Shown here piece after piece: positions 1-8,537 of a stretch of 64,000 nucleotides of DNA. The translations under genes and the position numbers were made by a program. The stretch's first letter is position 1. Every line of letters starts with the position of its first letter. Location: positions 124,001 to 188,000 of the forward strand of contig NZ_AP024655.1 of NCBI RefSeq assembly GCF_019977355.1, given 5' to 3'. The stretch comes from Arthrobacter sp. NicSoilB8 (lineage in GTDB: Bacteria; Actinomycetota; Actinomycetes; Actinomycetales; Micrococcaceae). The notes below the pieces were generated by a model. The model saw only the letters and a program-made list of their open reading frames with translations, made no database searches and was not told the origin of the DNA.

Positions 1-105
1 GTTCCGGCGCGGCTGACCACCCTCGGACAGGAAACCAGCCGCGCCGACCCAATCTGCTCGCAAGCAGCGCACCAGGGTGCGCATCCAACTTTAGGACAAA
101 AATGA
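1..105 (+). CDS. C-terminal end of an unidentified upstream gene (partial)
   Basis: Frame 1 is open from the first base to a TGA at 103-105. It gives 34 residues ending in PTLGQK. The stop overlaps the ATG of the following permease as ATGA, the same coupling seen between other genes in this cluster (2131-2134 and 4151-4154). This arrangement is why I call it a gene end rather than chance; the tail itself carries no recognisable motif. The rest of the gene lies left of the window. Confidence 0.5.
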   Translation, partial: VPARLTTLGQETSRADPICSQAAHQGAHPTLGQK

Positions 106-1532
106 GCGAAGACACCATGCGCGCTGCCGAAAACAGTGTCGCCGAAGACCGCGGCTACCGCAACAGCCTCACCAAAATCGAGCCTTACGGCATTGAACAC
201 ATCCCCGACGTGGAACGCCACGGCAAGCCCCGCTCGCAGTTCTTCCTCTGGTTCGCGGCAGGCATGAACTTCCCCATCGTCGTCCTCGGCTTCAGCGCCG
301 CCTACTTCGGCCTGCCCTTCTGGGCCGCCGCCCTGGCGATTGTCCTCGCCGGCGTGACCTCCTCGGCAGGAATGGGATACCTGTCGGCCATGGGCGTCCG
401 GCTGGGCGTCCCGCAGCAGATGCAGGGCCGAGGACCTCTCGGATTCATCGGCAACCTGTTCCCGGTCGCCTATGTGAATGTCTTCGCCGGCATTGGCTGG
501 GCCGCCGTGACCGTCATTCTCGGCGGACAGGCCATCTCGCTGTTGACCGGCATTCCGTTCTGGCTCTCGTCGCTTATTCTCATGGGCATCCAGCTCGGCG
601 TAGCGGTCATCGGATACAACCTGATCCACTTCCTCCAGCGCATCCTGTCCTTCGTTCTGGTGATCGGCTTCGCCTTCATCACCATCGTTGCCGCTGCCAA
701 CGGACGCATCGTCAACGTTGTCAATGAATCCGCCCCGGGCTTTGACGGCATTGGCGGATGGATCATCTTCTTTGGATGGTTCTTCTCCTTCATCGTCGCC
801 TGGATGCCATTCGCATCCGATTACTCCCGCTACCTCCCCAACACGCCCGGCAACAGGCGCGGTGCCAGCCAGGCCACCATGCTCGGAAACTTCATCACCC
901 TGGTCTGGATGGGAATCCTTGGGACCCTCCTCGGATCCACCACCACCGCGTCCGACAGCATCGGCGCCCTTAAAGAGGTCATGGGACCCTGGGCCGCCGT
1001 CGGACTGGGCGTCGTCGCATTGTCTTCCTTCACCCAAAACTTTCTGAACGTCTACGGCGGCGCGATATCCATCCAGACCATGGGAGTGCCCGTCAAACGC
1101 CACACCGCCGTCGTGGTCATCTGTGTCGCCTCCTACCTCGTCGCTTTGTTCGGCCAGGAAGGGTTCAACGCAGGTTTCACCGCGTTCCTCAACCTGACCG
1201 CCTACTGCATTGCCCCGTACGTAGCGGTCCTCGTGTGCGACTACCTTTTCGGAGGACGCCGCACTGAACGAGGTCTCCGCGAACTCTTCGACAAGAGCAG
1301 GAAGTTCGAGTGGGGCTTCGTGGCCTGGGCCGCGGGCGTCGTCCTCTCATCGCCGTTCTGGATGTCCTCGATCTACACCGGTCCGATCGCAGCGGCGTTC
1401 CCCCAGATCGGAGACCTCTCCTACTATGTCGGGGCCGCCGTCGCGGTGGGTGTCTACTTCGCCACCCACCGGCGCCAGCGCCTCTCGGGACACGAAATGC
1501 TCGACCGCAGCAGCGCCGGACAGACCCTCTAA
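102..1532 (+). CDS. NCS1-family nucleobase/heterocycle permease
   Basis: A 476-residue polytopic inner-membrane protein with about twelve hydrophobic segments, matching the usual length of NCS1 (purine-cytosine permease) transporters. The N-terminal region with IEPYGIEHIPDVERHG followed by the first membrane span, and the internal ASDYSRYLP stretch near residues 239-248, are typical of this family, which imports cytosine, purines, hydantoins or related heterocycles by cation symport. The ATG at 102 overlaps the preceding stop, and TAGGAC lies about six bases upstream. A strong stem-loop follows the stop. The substrate is not readable from sequence; neighbours include a riboflavin kinase and an isochorismatase-fold hydrolase, so a nitrogen heterocycle is likely. 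A second NCS1 permease lies at 50421-51956. Confidence 0.9.
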   Translation: MSEDTMRAAENSVAEDRGYRNSLTKIEPYGIEHIPDVERHGKPRSQFFLWFAAGMNFPIVVLGFSAAYFGLPFWAAALAIVLAGVTSSAGMGYLSAMGVRLGVPQQMQGRGPLGFIGNLFPVAYVNVFAGIGWAAVTVILGGQAISLLTGIPFWLSSLILMGIQLGVAVIGYNLIHFLQRILSFVLVIGFAFITIVAAANGRIVNVVNESAPGFDGIGGWIIFFGWFFSFIVAWMPFASDYSRYLPNTPGNRRGASQATMLGNFITLVWMGILGTLLGSTTTASDSIGALKEVMGPWAAVGLGVVALSSFTQNFLNVYGGAISIQTMGVPVKRHTAVVVICVASYLVALFGQEGFNAGFTAFLNLTAYCIAPYVAVLVCDYLFGGRRTERGLRELFDKSRKFEWGFVAWAAGVVLSSPFWMSSIYTGPIAAAFPQIGDLSYYVGAAVAVGVYFATHRRQRLSGHEMLDRSSAGQTL

Positions 1533-1535
1533 AGC

Positions 1536-1569
1536 CCGGTGGCTCCCCGCGGACGCGGGGAGCCACCGG
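1536..1569 (+). terminator. Stem-loop after the NCS1 permease
   Basis: A perfect 15-bp inverted repeat (arms 1536-1550 and 1555-1569) with a GGAC tetraloop starts four bases after the permease stop. No U-tract follows, so it may act as a partial terminator or mRNA 3' stabiliser ahead of the NUDIX gene. Confidence 0.6.
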
Positions 1570-1651
1570 TCCAGGCACCGCCCCGGACTGCCGGGGGCCA
1601 TGCGGTACAACCCCACCTGCCCCACAACGATCGAGCCGGACGAGGAGCACC

Positions 1652-2134
1652 ATGAGTAGCGCAACGCTGTTACGGGCAAGCGGACAGGCACATTCACCCG
1701 CACAAACCCAACCCCGTGCGGTAGTGGCTGTGGTCGTCCAGAGACACGGACGAATAGCCCTCTTCAGGCGAAGCCAGTCCGTCGGACATGACCGCGGGCG
1801 CTGGCATTGCATCACCGGCTACCTCGAGCCTGGAACCTCTCCGGAAGGGCAAGCCATCACGGAACTTCGTGAGGAAACAGGGCTTACCCAGAACGACCTA
1901 ACCGATTTCCGGCAGGGCGAACCGCTCCTGCTAACAGACCACAGGGGCAGCCCATGGCTGGTGCACACCTTCACAGCGGCTACCTCGCGACGCAAATTGA
2001 CCATCAATGACGAACATGACGATTTCCGCTGGGCGGCGCCGTCGAAGGTCCGGCGGTTCAGCAATCGGGTGGCATGGCTGGATCAGGTCCTCGAGGCGGC
2101 CGGTGCGCGGCACAATCACGGAGCAAGATTATGA
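1652..2134 (+). CDS. NUDIX hydrolase with a degenerate NUDIX box
   Basis: A 160-residue protein with a NUDIX fold: a beta strand AVVAVVVQ near residue 23, then the NUDIX box at about residues 56-78 (GYLEPGTS...ELREETGL). Against the canonical G-x5-E-x7-RE-U-x-EE-x-GU pattern the first Glu and the Arg are both Thr here, while the metal-binding EL-REE core is kept. The family hydrolyses nucleoside diphosphates linked to another moiety (for example ADP-ribose, FAD or NTPs). I start at ATG 1652, preceded by GAGGAG; an in-frame extension back to 1310 would run through the permease gene and is rejected. The stop overlaps the riboflavin kinase start (ATGA), suggesting a flavin-related role, which is inference. 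Confidence 0.8.
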   Translation: MSSATLLRASGQAHSPAQTQPRAVVAVVVQRHGRIALFRRSQSVGHDRGRWHCITGYLEPGTSPEGQAITELREETGLTQNDLTDFRQGEPLLLTDHRGSPWLVHTFTAATSRRKLTINDEHDDFRWAAPSKVRRFSNRVAWLDQVLEAAGARHNHGARL

Positions 2135-2595
2135 CGGTCATTCAAGGCATCGTCGAACACGGGGACGAACGAGGCAGGACACTCGGGTTCCCTACCGCCA
2201 ACATCCAGCTCTCCGACGACCAGATCGAGGACGGGGTATGGGCCGCCGTGATCCGGACCGACTCCGGAAAGTCCAGCGTCGCGGCAGTTTCCGTCGGACG
2301 ACGGCGGACCTTTTACGCCCAGGAGGGAAACAGGCTGCTCGAAGCCCATCTCCTGGACTTCAACGACGACCTCTACGGACAGAAACTGACTGTCGCCCTG
2401 GCCGTCAAGCTGCGGGACCAACAAGCGTTCCCAAGTATTGACGCCCTGGCCGCGCAACTGCGCCGCGACGTCGCAGCAACGCGGAACTGGGCGCAAAAGC
2501 ACTATCCCTGGCTCGTCCCGCCAGAAACGCACCACGAGGGCGGCGCCGCGTTGTGGCCTGAGCAACTGCCCCGGACGTTGGCTGCCGCACAATGA
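2131..2595 (+). CDS. Stand-alone riboflavin kinase
   Basis: A 154-residue protein consisting only of the riboflavin kinase domain that normally forms the C-terminus of bacterial bifunctional RibF. The signature G-x-x-RGR-x-LGFPTAN is seen at residues 11-22 (GDERGRTLGFPTAN), where the Thr/Asn bind ATP-Mg; no FAD synthetase (nucleotidyltransferase) domain precedes it. It would phosphorylate riboflavin to FMN in the cytoplasm. ATG 2131 overlaps the NUDIX stop and has GGAGCAAG upstream. Actinobacterial housekeeping RibF is usually full length, so this copy is probably dedicated to a pathway. The riboflavin-catabolic cluster of Microbacterium carries a comparable single-domain kinase; FMN-dependent monooxygenase loci are the alternative context. 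Confidence 0.87.
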   Translation: MTVIQGIVEHGDERGRTLGFPTANIQLSDDQIEDGVWAAVIRTDSGKSSVAAVSVGRRRTFYAQEGNRLLEAHLLDFNDDLYGQKLTVALAVKLRDQQAFPSIDALAAQLRRDVAATRNWAQKHYPWLVPPETHHEGGAALWPEQLPRTLAAAQ

Positions 2596-2627
2596 TCAAT
2601 CCATGAAGCCTTTGGAAGGAGCCCTAA

Positions 2628-4154
2628 GTGGCTGAAGGAAACACCACGACCACCGAGATCGTGACCACCGAGCATGAAGCACAGCTCCTCGCCTCCGTCC
2701 CCACCGGCCTCCTCATCAACGGGCAATGGCGTGACGCGTCCGACGGCGGCACGTTCGATGTCCACGATCCCGCCACCGGGGAGGTCCTCGCCACCCTCGC
2801 CTCCGCCACCAGCGCGGACGCCGTCGCCGCCCTCGACGCCGCCGACAAGGTCCAGGCCTCCTGGGCCCGGACCGCGCCCCGGGAACGGGCCGAAATTCTG
2901 CGCCGCGCCTTTGACCTGGTCACCGAGCGCGCCGAGGACTTCGCCCTGCTGATGACCCTGGAAATGGGCAAGCCACTGGCCGAAGCCCGTGGCGAAGTCG
3001 CCTACGGTGCCGAATTCCTGCGCTGGTTCTCCGAAGAAACGGTCCGCGACTACGGCCGCTACCTCACCACCCCCGAAGGCAAGAACAAGATCCTGGTCCA
3101 GCACAAACCGGTAGGACCCTGCCTGCTCATCACCCCCTGGAACTTCCCGCTCGCCATGGCCACCCGCAAGGTCGCGCCCGCCGTCGCCGCGGGCTGCACC
3201 ATGGTGCTCAAGCCCGCCAAGCTCACGCCGCTGACCTCACAACTGTTCGCCCAGACCATGCTCGACGCCGGCCTGCCCGCCGGGGTCCTGAATGTCGTGG
3301 CCTCCGCCAGTGCCGCCGGGATCTCCGGGCCGCTGCTGGCCGATCCGCGGCTGCGCAAGGTCTCCTTCACCGGCTCCACGCCGGTGGGCAAACGCCTGAT
3401 GGCCGACGCCGCACAGAATGTCCTGCGCACCTCCATGGAGCTCGGCGGCAACGCCCCGTTCATCGTGTTCGAGGACGCGGACCTGGACAAGGCAGTGGAA
3501 GGCGCGATGGCCGCCAAGATGCGGAACATGGGCGAGGCCTGCACTGCTGCCAACCGCTTCCTGGTCCAGGCATCCGTGGCACAGGAATTCACCCGGAAAT
3601 TCGCCGCCGCCATGAGCGCCCTGACCACCGGCCGCGGAACCGAACCGACCACCCAGGTGGGCCCGCTCATCGACGCCGGCGCCCGCGACGACGTGCACGC
3701 GCTGGTGAGTGCCGCCGTCGATGCCGGGGCAACCGCCGTCACCGGCGGCGCGCCGGAAGAGGGTGCCGGGTACTTCTACCCGCCCACCGTGCTCGCCAAC
3801 GTGCCGAACGACGCCGAGATCCTGCGCCAGGAAATCTTCGGACCCGTAGCCCCCGTGACCACCTTCGCCACCGAAGAGGACGCCATCCGGCTCGCCAACG
3901 CCAGCGAATACGGACTCGCCTCCTACCTCTACAGCCGCGACTTCAACCGGCTCCTACGGGTTGCTGAGCAGATCGAATTCGGCATGGTCGGGTTCAACGC
4001 CGGTGTCATCTCCAACGCTGCCGCCCCCTTCGGCGGCGTCAAGCAGTCCGGCCTGGGCCGCGAAGGCGGCACGGAAGGCATCGCCGAATACACCACCACC
4101 CAATACATCGGCATCGCAGACCCATACGCCGGCCGGGAAGACCAGAAATCATGA
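2628..4154 (+). CDS. NAD(P)-dependent aldehyde dehydrogenase, succinate-semialdehyde dehydrogenase type
   Basis: A 508-residue soluble aldehyde dehydrogenase. The general base Glu is at about residue 271 in MELGGNAP and the nucleophilic Cys at about 305 in GEACTAANRF; the latter motif and overall similarity fit the GabD/succinate-semialdehyde branch. It oxidises an aldehyde to the acid with NAD(P)+. The start is GTG 2628 with an AAGGAG ribosome site six bases upstream. The stop overlaps the next gene (ATGA). In this cluster it probably oxidises an aldehyde released after ring opening, so a GABA pathway should not be assumed: no gabT is present. Confidence 0.9.
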   Translation: MAEGNTTTTEIVTTEHEAQLLASVPTGLLINGQWRDASDGGTFDVHDPATGEVLATLASATSADAVAALDAADKVQASWARTAPRERAEILRRAFDLVTERAEDFALLMTLEMGKPLAEARGEVAYGAEFLRWFSEETVRDYGRYLTTPEGKNKILVQHKPVGPCLLITPWNFPLAMATRKVAPAVAAGCTMVLKPAKLTPLTSQLFAQTMLDAGLPAGVLNVVASASAAGISGPLLADPRLRKVSFTGSTPVGKRLMADAAQNVLRTSMELGGNAPFIVFEDADLDKAVEGAMAAKMRNMGEACTAANRFLVQASVAQEFTRKFAAAMSALTTGRGTEPTTQVGPLIDAGARDDVHALVSAAVDAGATAVTGGAPEEGAGYFYPPTVLANVPNDAEILRQEIFGPVAPVTTFATEEDAIRLANASEYGLASYLYSRDFNRLLRVAEQIEFGMVGFNAGVISNAAAPFGGVKQSGLGREGGTEGIAEYTTTQYIGIADPYAGREDQKS

Positions 4155-4690
4155 CGGGCAGGGCAAAGCGTCACCTCGTCGTGATTGACATGCAACGCGC
4201 CTTCCGCCAAACGGGGGAATGGCACATTCCTCGGTACGACGAGGCCGCCCGAACCATCGCGCGCCTGGCAGCCTCCGGACTGGAGCCCATCATCACACGC
4301 TTTATCCCCGACCCCGCGGAAAACGGCTCGTGGTCCTCTTACTATGACCGCTGGCACAGCATGCGCCTGGATCCCGATGATCCGATCTGGGATATAGAGC
4401 TTCCAGGCATCGAGGCCACAGGCTCCGTAGACCTCCCGACGTTCTCTAAATGGGGTCAAGAGTTGGCAGAACGGATTCCCGTCGGGGAGGAGATCATCCT
4501 CACCGGTGTGGCAACCGACTGTTGCATCCTCGCTACCGCCCTGGGTGCCGCGGATGCAGGTCGGTACGTGACGGTGGTCGGAGACGCGTGCGCCGGCCAG
4601 AGCGACGCTGCGCATGACCAGGCGCTAAGCCTTCTGGAGCTACTGTCCCCAATGATCAACGTCGTCAATAGCGACACCGTCCCTAGGTGA
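4151..4690 (+). CDS. Isochorismatase-family cysteine hydrolase
   Basis: A 179-residue alpha/beta hydrolase of the isochorismatase/nicotinamidase superfamily. The catalytic triad is visible: Asp13 in VVIDMQ, Lys100 in FSKW and Cys125 in ATDCCIL. Members cleave amides and imides such as nicotinamide, ureidoacrylate (RutB) or N-carbamoyl compounds. It starts at ATG 4151, overlapping the dehydrogenase stop, so the two are translationally coupled. Together with an NCS1 permease, riboflavin kinase and aldehyde dehydrogenase this suggests hydrolysis of an amide formed during N-heterocycle breakdown; the exact substrate is unknown. Confidence 0.87.
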   Translation: MTGRAKRHLVVIDMQRAFRQTGEWHIPRYDEAARTIARLAASGLEPIITRFIPDPAENGSWSSYYDRWHSMRLDPDDPIWDIELPGIEATGSVDLPTFSKWGQELAERIPVGEEIILTGVATDCCILATALGAADAGRYVTVVGDACAGQSDAAHDQALSLLELLSPMINVVNSDTVPR

Positions 4691-5237
4691 CCGCCTCCCT
4701 GCGAATCGGCGGCAACGCGCGACGGCCCGCCACGGCGGACGCCGCTGACTCCCCGTCTTCACTCTCGGCAGGCGGCTTGGGCAATCCGGCCGCGGGCATG
4801 GAAGCGCCCCAATGCCATTGGGGGTTGCATCGGGGCGCCTGTGGAAATCGTAGGGCCAGCTCAAATGTCAGTCAACTGTGCGTCCTGGAAGCAGGATCCG
4901 GAGCACACCCATGCGGCCCGCATCGTTGATGGTCCGGCAGCGGGCCGCTACAGGCACAATGGCTCTTTTGGGACCGGGCGAACGCGGGTATAAATAGTGG
5001 TGCCACGGCGGACGGGTCGTCCGCGACTGGTGTTGAAGCCGGGGCAGGCGGTCCAGGGCAGGACGTTTGAACTTCCCTGGGCCGCCGCGGCGCGGCCCTT
5101 AAGGGGAACCTTCGGCGGCGGCAGATTCTGCGGCACATTGGGCCGGCAGATTGGGCGGCGCGGCGGTGTCCCCTCGGACGTATGCTGTTTTCATCGGTTC
5201 AGCAGTGAGCTGCGTGCTTTGATCTCGAGCGTGGAAC
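4691..5237. other. 547-bp gap without a convincing gene
   Basis: Short open frames on both strands lack ribosome sites and recognisable motifs. The only clear structure is an imperfect inverted repeat at 4804-4838 (12-base arms 4804-4815 and 4827-4838, one mismatch, 11-base loop), a candidate terminator for the leftmost operon. No T-run follows it. The promoter of the GAF gene must lie in the right half, but no strong -10/-35 pair stands out. Confidence 0.5.
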
Positions 5238-6056
5238 ATGACCCAAGGAACGGCAACAGACAGCAGGCAGGATCCTCACGCCCCTTTCTGGGAAACGCAC
5301 TTCAACAACCCGGACATCGGCGCCTACCTCAGCGAGGTCGTGAGCGGGCTCGTTGACGACATCGGCGGTCCGGGCCGGGGGATCAGCTGGGCGATCACCT
5401 TTCTCCGGTCCGGGGAGACCCTCACCCTGACCGCGGGAAGCGCACCGGCGCGCGCCGCGGATGAGGCACAGCGGTCCTTCGATGACGGGCCGGCCCGCAC
5501 GGCGGTGCGCAACGGGGAGTTTGTGTCTGTGGGGGACACCTCCCTGGAACGCCGCTGGCCCGGCTATGCCAGCGCCGCCGCGGCCGAGGGAGTAGGGTCG
5601 CTCCTCTCCTTCCCGCTGGTCCCTCCACAAGTTTTCCGTGCCGCCGTGAACCTGTATGCACCGTGGCCGCATGTCTTCACCAGCGCGGACATCACGGCGG
5701 CGGCGCGTCTGGCCCGTGAGGTCTCCCGGACGCTGGGTCTGGTCCAACAGCTGGCGCTCCGGTCCGGGGCGAGTGCCGAGCTGTCCTCGGCGCAGCTTTC
5801 CCGGGTGCTGGCGGGGCTGGCGTTGCGGACCCTGGTGAGGGACTTCGGGTTCAGTGAAGAGGGGGCGCTTGACTACCTTCGGAGCGCCGCGAGCGGCGGT
5901 GCCCGGGAAGCAGCCGAGGGCGCGGTCCGAGTCCTCGTGCCCGATTCCGGTCAAAGCCCGGGAGGGTCCCCTCCCAGCCCTCAAATCCCGGCACCCCACG
6001 CCGGGGACGCACCCCCCGCCCGTCGACGGCGTCGGAGAGCAGAGACCCCGGCTTAG
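5238..6056 (+). CDS. GAF-domain protein with degenerate ANTAR-like tail
   Basis: A 272-residue cytoplasmic protein. Residues about 25-165 look like a GAF sensor domain (GISWAITFLRSGETLTL, then LLSFPLVPPQVFRAAVNLYAP followed by FTSADI). Residues about 175-230 are helical and resemble an ANTAR domain (LSSAQLSRVLAGLALRTL, then GFSEEGALDYLRSAA), as in actinobacterial GAF-ANTAR antiterminators, but the hallmark helix residues are poorly kept. The last 40 residues are Pro/Arg rich and probably disordered. It may bind a ligand and affect transcription; the target is unknown. The start ATG 5238 has only a weak ribosome site. Confidence 0.65.
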   Translation: MTQGTATDSRQDPHAPFWETHFNNPDIGAYLSEVVSGLVDDIGGPGRGISWAITFLRSGETLTLTAGSAPARAADEAQRSFDDGPARTAVRNGEFVSVGDTSLERRWPGYASAAAAEGVGSLLSFPLVPPQVFRAAVNLYAPWPHVFTSADITAAARLAREVSRTLGLVQQLALRSGASAELSSAQLSRVLAGLALRTLVRDFGFSEEGALDYLRSAASGGAREAAEGAVRVLVPDSGQSPGGSPPSPQIPAPHAGDAPPARRRRRRAETPA

Positions 6057-6090
6057 GCCAACGCCGGGTCACCCGGGCTGCCGGAACGCG

Positions 6091-6684
6091 TCAGGCGGCG
6101 ACACCGGGGTCATCGCCGCGGGCCCGGTCCGGGCGGAGGGTCTTCAGGGCCCCGGCCCAGGCGATCACCTGGCCGAACAGGATCTGCAGGCTCTTCTCCG
6201 CGGCCGCTGTGGGAAGGAAGGTGCGGTAGTTCTCGAACTCAGTGGCAAAGGGCAGCGCGACCTGGGCCCGGACATCCGCCATCTGCAGCTCTCCGGCCAC
6301 CGCCCGCAGGTGTTCGACGGCGCGGATGCCGCCGCTGCTTCCGTAGCTGACGAACCCTGCCGCCTTGTTGTTCCACTCTTTGTACAGGTAGTCCAGGGCG
6401 TTCTTCAGCGCCCCGGGGATGGAGTGGTTGTACTCGCCGGTGACGAAGATGTAGCCGTCAAACCCGTCGACAGCCTCGGACCACGCCTTGGTATGCGCGT
6501 GGCTGTATCGGCCGAAGGAGGGCGGCAGCGGCTCGTCGAGCAGCGGGAGGCGGAAGTCTGCGATGTCGAGGACATCAAAGGTGGCATCGCCGCGTTCTGA
6601 TGCCCGGGACTTCACCCAGCCGGCGACTGCCGTTCCGAGGCGCCCGGGCCGGGTGCTTCCAAGCACTATAGCGATGCGAATCAT
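6091..6684 (-). CDS. NADPH-dependent FMN reductase family protein
   Basis: A 197-residue flavodoxin-fold protein. The N-terminal phosphate-binding loop GSTRPGRLG (residues 9-17) and the EYNHSIPGALKNALDYL stretch (about 84-100) followed by GFVSYGSSGG are signature regions of the NADPH:FMN / azo- and chromate-reductase group. It reduces FMN or quinones with NAD(P)H in the cytoplasm. It is convergent with the GAF gene and has no obvious operon partner, so a general redox or xenobiotic detoxification role is the plausible reading. Confidence 0.88.
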   Translation of the reverse strand: MIRIAIVLGSTRPGRLGTAVAGWVKSRASERGDATFDVLDIADFRLPLLDEPLPPSFGRYSHAHTKAWSEAVDGFDGYIFVTGEYNHSIPGALKNALDYLYKEWNNKAAGFVSYGSSGGIRAVEHLRAVAGELQMADVRAQVALPFATEFENYRTFLPTAAAEKSLQILFGQVIAWAGALKTLRPDRARGDDPGVAA

Positions 6685-6870
6685 CGCGGGCTCCTTTCCG
6701 GAGGTAGTTCTCAGCCCACTTATCTACAACAACCCGGACGGCACGAAACTTCCGCAGCAGCCGCCGTCCGGCACGGGTCTTTGGTCCCTGCCCGGGCCGC
6801 GTCCGCGGGCGTCTACTGGACGTATCAGCCCGTCTCGGGCACCCAAGCGCAACCAACAGGAAGATCTGTC

Positions 6871-7356
6871 ATGTCTGAATTGCACAAGTGGTCACCGTTC
6901 CATTCCAGCCGCTGGCCGGACAGATCCCGCACGAGTCCGGTTGATTTGTTCCGCAGGTCACCGTCGGACTTGTGGGACGCCATGGACCGGATGTTCCAGG
7001 AGGAAAACCAGCCGATGCCGATCCGCGTCGAGGAGTTCCTCGACGGCAACACGCTGGTTATCCGGGCCGAGGCGCCGGGCCTGGATCCGGACAAGGACAT
7101 CGACGTCTCGGTGGTTGACGGGGCCCTCCAGATCCGCGCCGAACGCAAGGAAGAAAAAGAGGAGAAGGGCAAGGACAGCTACCGGTCCGAGTTCCGCTAC
7201 GGCTCGTTCCTGCGCACCCTGCCGCTGCCGCAGGATGTGAAGGAGGAAGACATCAAAGCCACCTACAAGGACGGCGTCCTCGAAGTCCGCACGCCTGTGC
7301 CGGCGCAGGCGCTGGCAGAGCCCAAGACGACCAAGCTCCCCATCACCCGCGAATAG
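6871..7356 (+). CDS. Hsp20/alpha-crystallin small heat-shock protein
   Basis: A 161-residue protein with an alpha-crystallin domain at about residues 48-150: RVEEFLDGNTLVIRAEAPGLDPDKDI, the YGSFLRTLPLP strand and the conserved ATYKDGVLEVRTP near the end. Small heat-shock proteins hold unfolding clients as ATP-independent chaperones. An in-frame ATG lies at 6781, but ATG 6871 has AGGAAG seven bases upstream and gives the usual family N-terminus, so I use it. No CIRCE element or clear HspR site was recognised in the preceding 180 bp. A very charged EEKEEKGKD loop lies within the domain. Confidence 0.93.
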   Translation: MSELHKWSPFHSSRWPDRSRTSPVDLFRRSPSDLWDAMDRMFQEENQPMPIRVEEFLDGNTLVIRAEAPGLDPDKDIDVSVVDGALQIRAERKEEKEEKGKDSYRSEFRYGSFLRTLPLPQDVKEEDIKATYKDGVLEVRTPVPAQALAEPKTTKLPITRE

Positions 7357-7419
7357 CCACGCTAGTCCGCCCGCCAGTCAGCCCTGGGGTGTCCCTCGCG
7401 GGGCTGATCGGGGCCGCCT

Positions 7420-8439
7420 TCAGCGTCCCAGCAGCTCCGCCACGTAGCGAAGCTGGCTGACCCAGTGATGTTCCTGCCCGCCCTCGTGGTTGTTGAAGCG
7501 GTAGACCTCAATGGCCTTCGCCGGGACAGCCTCCGGCGCGGCCCTCCTTGTGCCATAGGCGTTGAAGGCCGCAAAGACCGTCGATGGCGGGCATACATCG
7601 TCCATGAGCGCTGCCGAGAAGAGTGCCGGCGCCGCGGCGCGGCCGCCCAGATGCACGCCGTCGAAGTAGTTCAGGACAGCAAGCGCCGGCTCGTAGAGGT
7701 TCCGGTGCCTGGCCAGGAAGCTCGCAATTTCGGGGTAAGGGCCTCGCGGGGCAATGTCGATGGCGCGGGGGAAATCCTGCAGGAACGGCACGTCGGCCAT
7801 GGTGCACAAGATTCCGTCCAAGCGCCCGGCCGCCAGCCCGGCGGCGGCAATGGCCAAACCTCCACCCTGGCTCAGGCCTGCGAGCAGCACTTTGGACGCA
7901 TCCACCGCGGGATGAGACTGCGCGGCCTCAATGGCCCGGAAGGCGTCAACGAAGACGCGGCGGTAGTAGTAGTCGTCCCGGGATGCGATTCCGCGGGTCA
8001 TGAGCCCGGCGTAGGCAACCTCCCCGGCCGAGGCATGCGGATCCGGTGTTTCGCCCACAATGCCGCCGTAGCCCTGGCCTCGGTTGTCCATGATGAACTG
8101 CGCATACCCGGCCTGCGCCCACTTCGTGTCCTGCTGAACCAGGCCCCGCCCGCCGGAATAGCCGATGTACTGCACTACCACCGGCAGCGCGCGGCCCGCC
8201 TCCCGGTGTGCCGGCAAATGCAGCCAGCCCTTGATCCGCGCACCTTCGAAGCCCGCAAATGAGACGTCAAAACTGTCGATGACGCTCAGATGGTTTTCCA
8301 CCGGCACGTAAACGGCGTCAAGCGGCAAATCCCGGGCTTCGGCAATGGTCCGGTCCCAGAAGTCGTCGAAGTCGTCGGGTTCGACGGCGGCAGAGGTGTA
8401 CGTGCGCAACTGCTCCAGTGGCAGGTCAAAGAGGGGCAT
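7420..8439 (-). CDS. Acetylxylan esterase / cephalosporin-C deacetylase family hydrolase
   Basis: A 339-residue alpha/beta hydrolase of the AXE1/CAH (CE7) family. The catalytic Ser190 lies in GLSQGGG, Asp about 280 in MDDVCPPST and His about 318 in NNHEGG; the N-terminal MPLFDLPLEQLRTY is typical of the family. These enzymes remove O-acetyl groups from sugars or small acetyl esters and lack a signal peptide, as here. ATG 8439 has GGAG five bases upstream; a longer frame to 8466 lacks one. It is divergent from the sialidase, and a half-conserved copy of the sialic-acid operator (8476-8491) lies 37 bp before its start. A role in de-O-acetylating sialic acids is therefore an attractive inference. 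Confidence 0.88.
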   Translation of the reverse strand: MPLFDLPLEQLRTYTSAAVEPDDFDDFWDRTIAEARDLPLDAVYVPVENHLSVIDSFDVSFAGFEGARIKGWLHLPAHREAGRALPVVVQYIGYSGGRGLVQQDTKWAQAGYAQFIMDNRGQGYGGIVGETPDPHASAGEVAYAGLMTRGIASRDDYYYRRVFVDAFRAIEAAQSHPAVDASKVLLAGLSQGGGLAIAAAGLAAGRLDGILCTMADVPFLQDFPRAIDIAPRGPYPEIASFLARHRNLYEPALAVLNYFDGVHLGGRAAAPALFSAALMDDVCPPSTVFAAFNAYGTRRAAPEAVPAKAIEVYRFNNHEGGQEHHWVSQLRYVAELLGR

Positions 8440-8475
8440 GAGGTCTCCAGCATGAGGGGCGAACAATCCGATGGT

Positions 8476-8491
8476 GATCCTACGTCCGATC
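8476..8491. promoter_or_regulatory. Degenerate copy of the sialic-acid operator, esterase side
   Basis: GATCCTACGTCCGATC: the right half ACGTCCGAT equals that of the operator before the transporter operon at 23133-23154; the left half is diverged. It sits in the esterase/sialidase divergent gap. Weakest of the four sites. Confidence 0.35.
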
Positions 8492-8537
8492 TCTAGATTT
8501 TCCCATGGTGGATATGTGAGTCACTGCACACTATGGT

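Noticed and set aside
4687-5138. Short frames of 60-90 residues on both strands in the gap before the GAF gene
   Set aside because: No ribosome sites, no recognisable composition or motifs; treated as non-coding.
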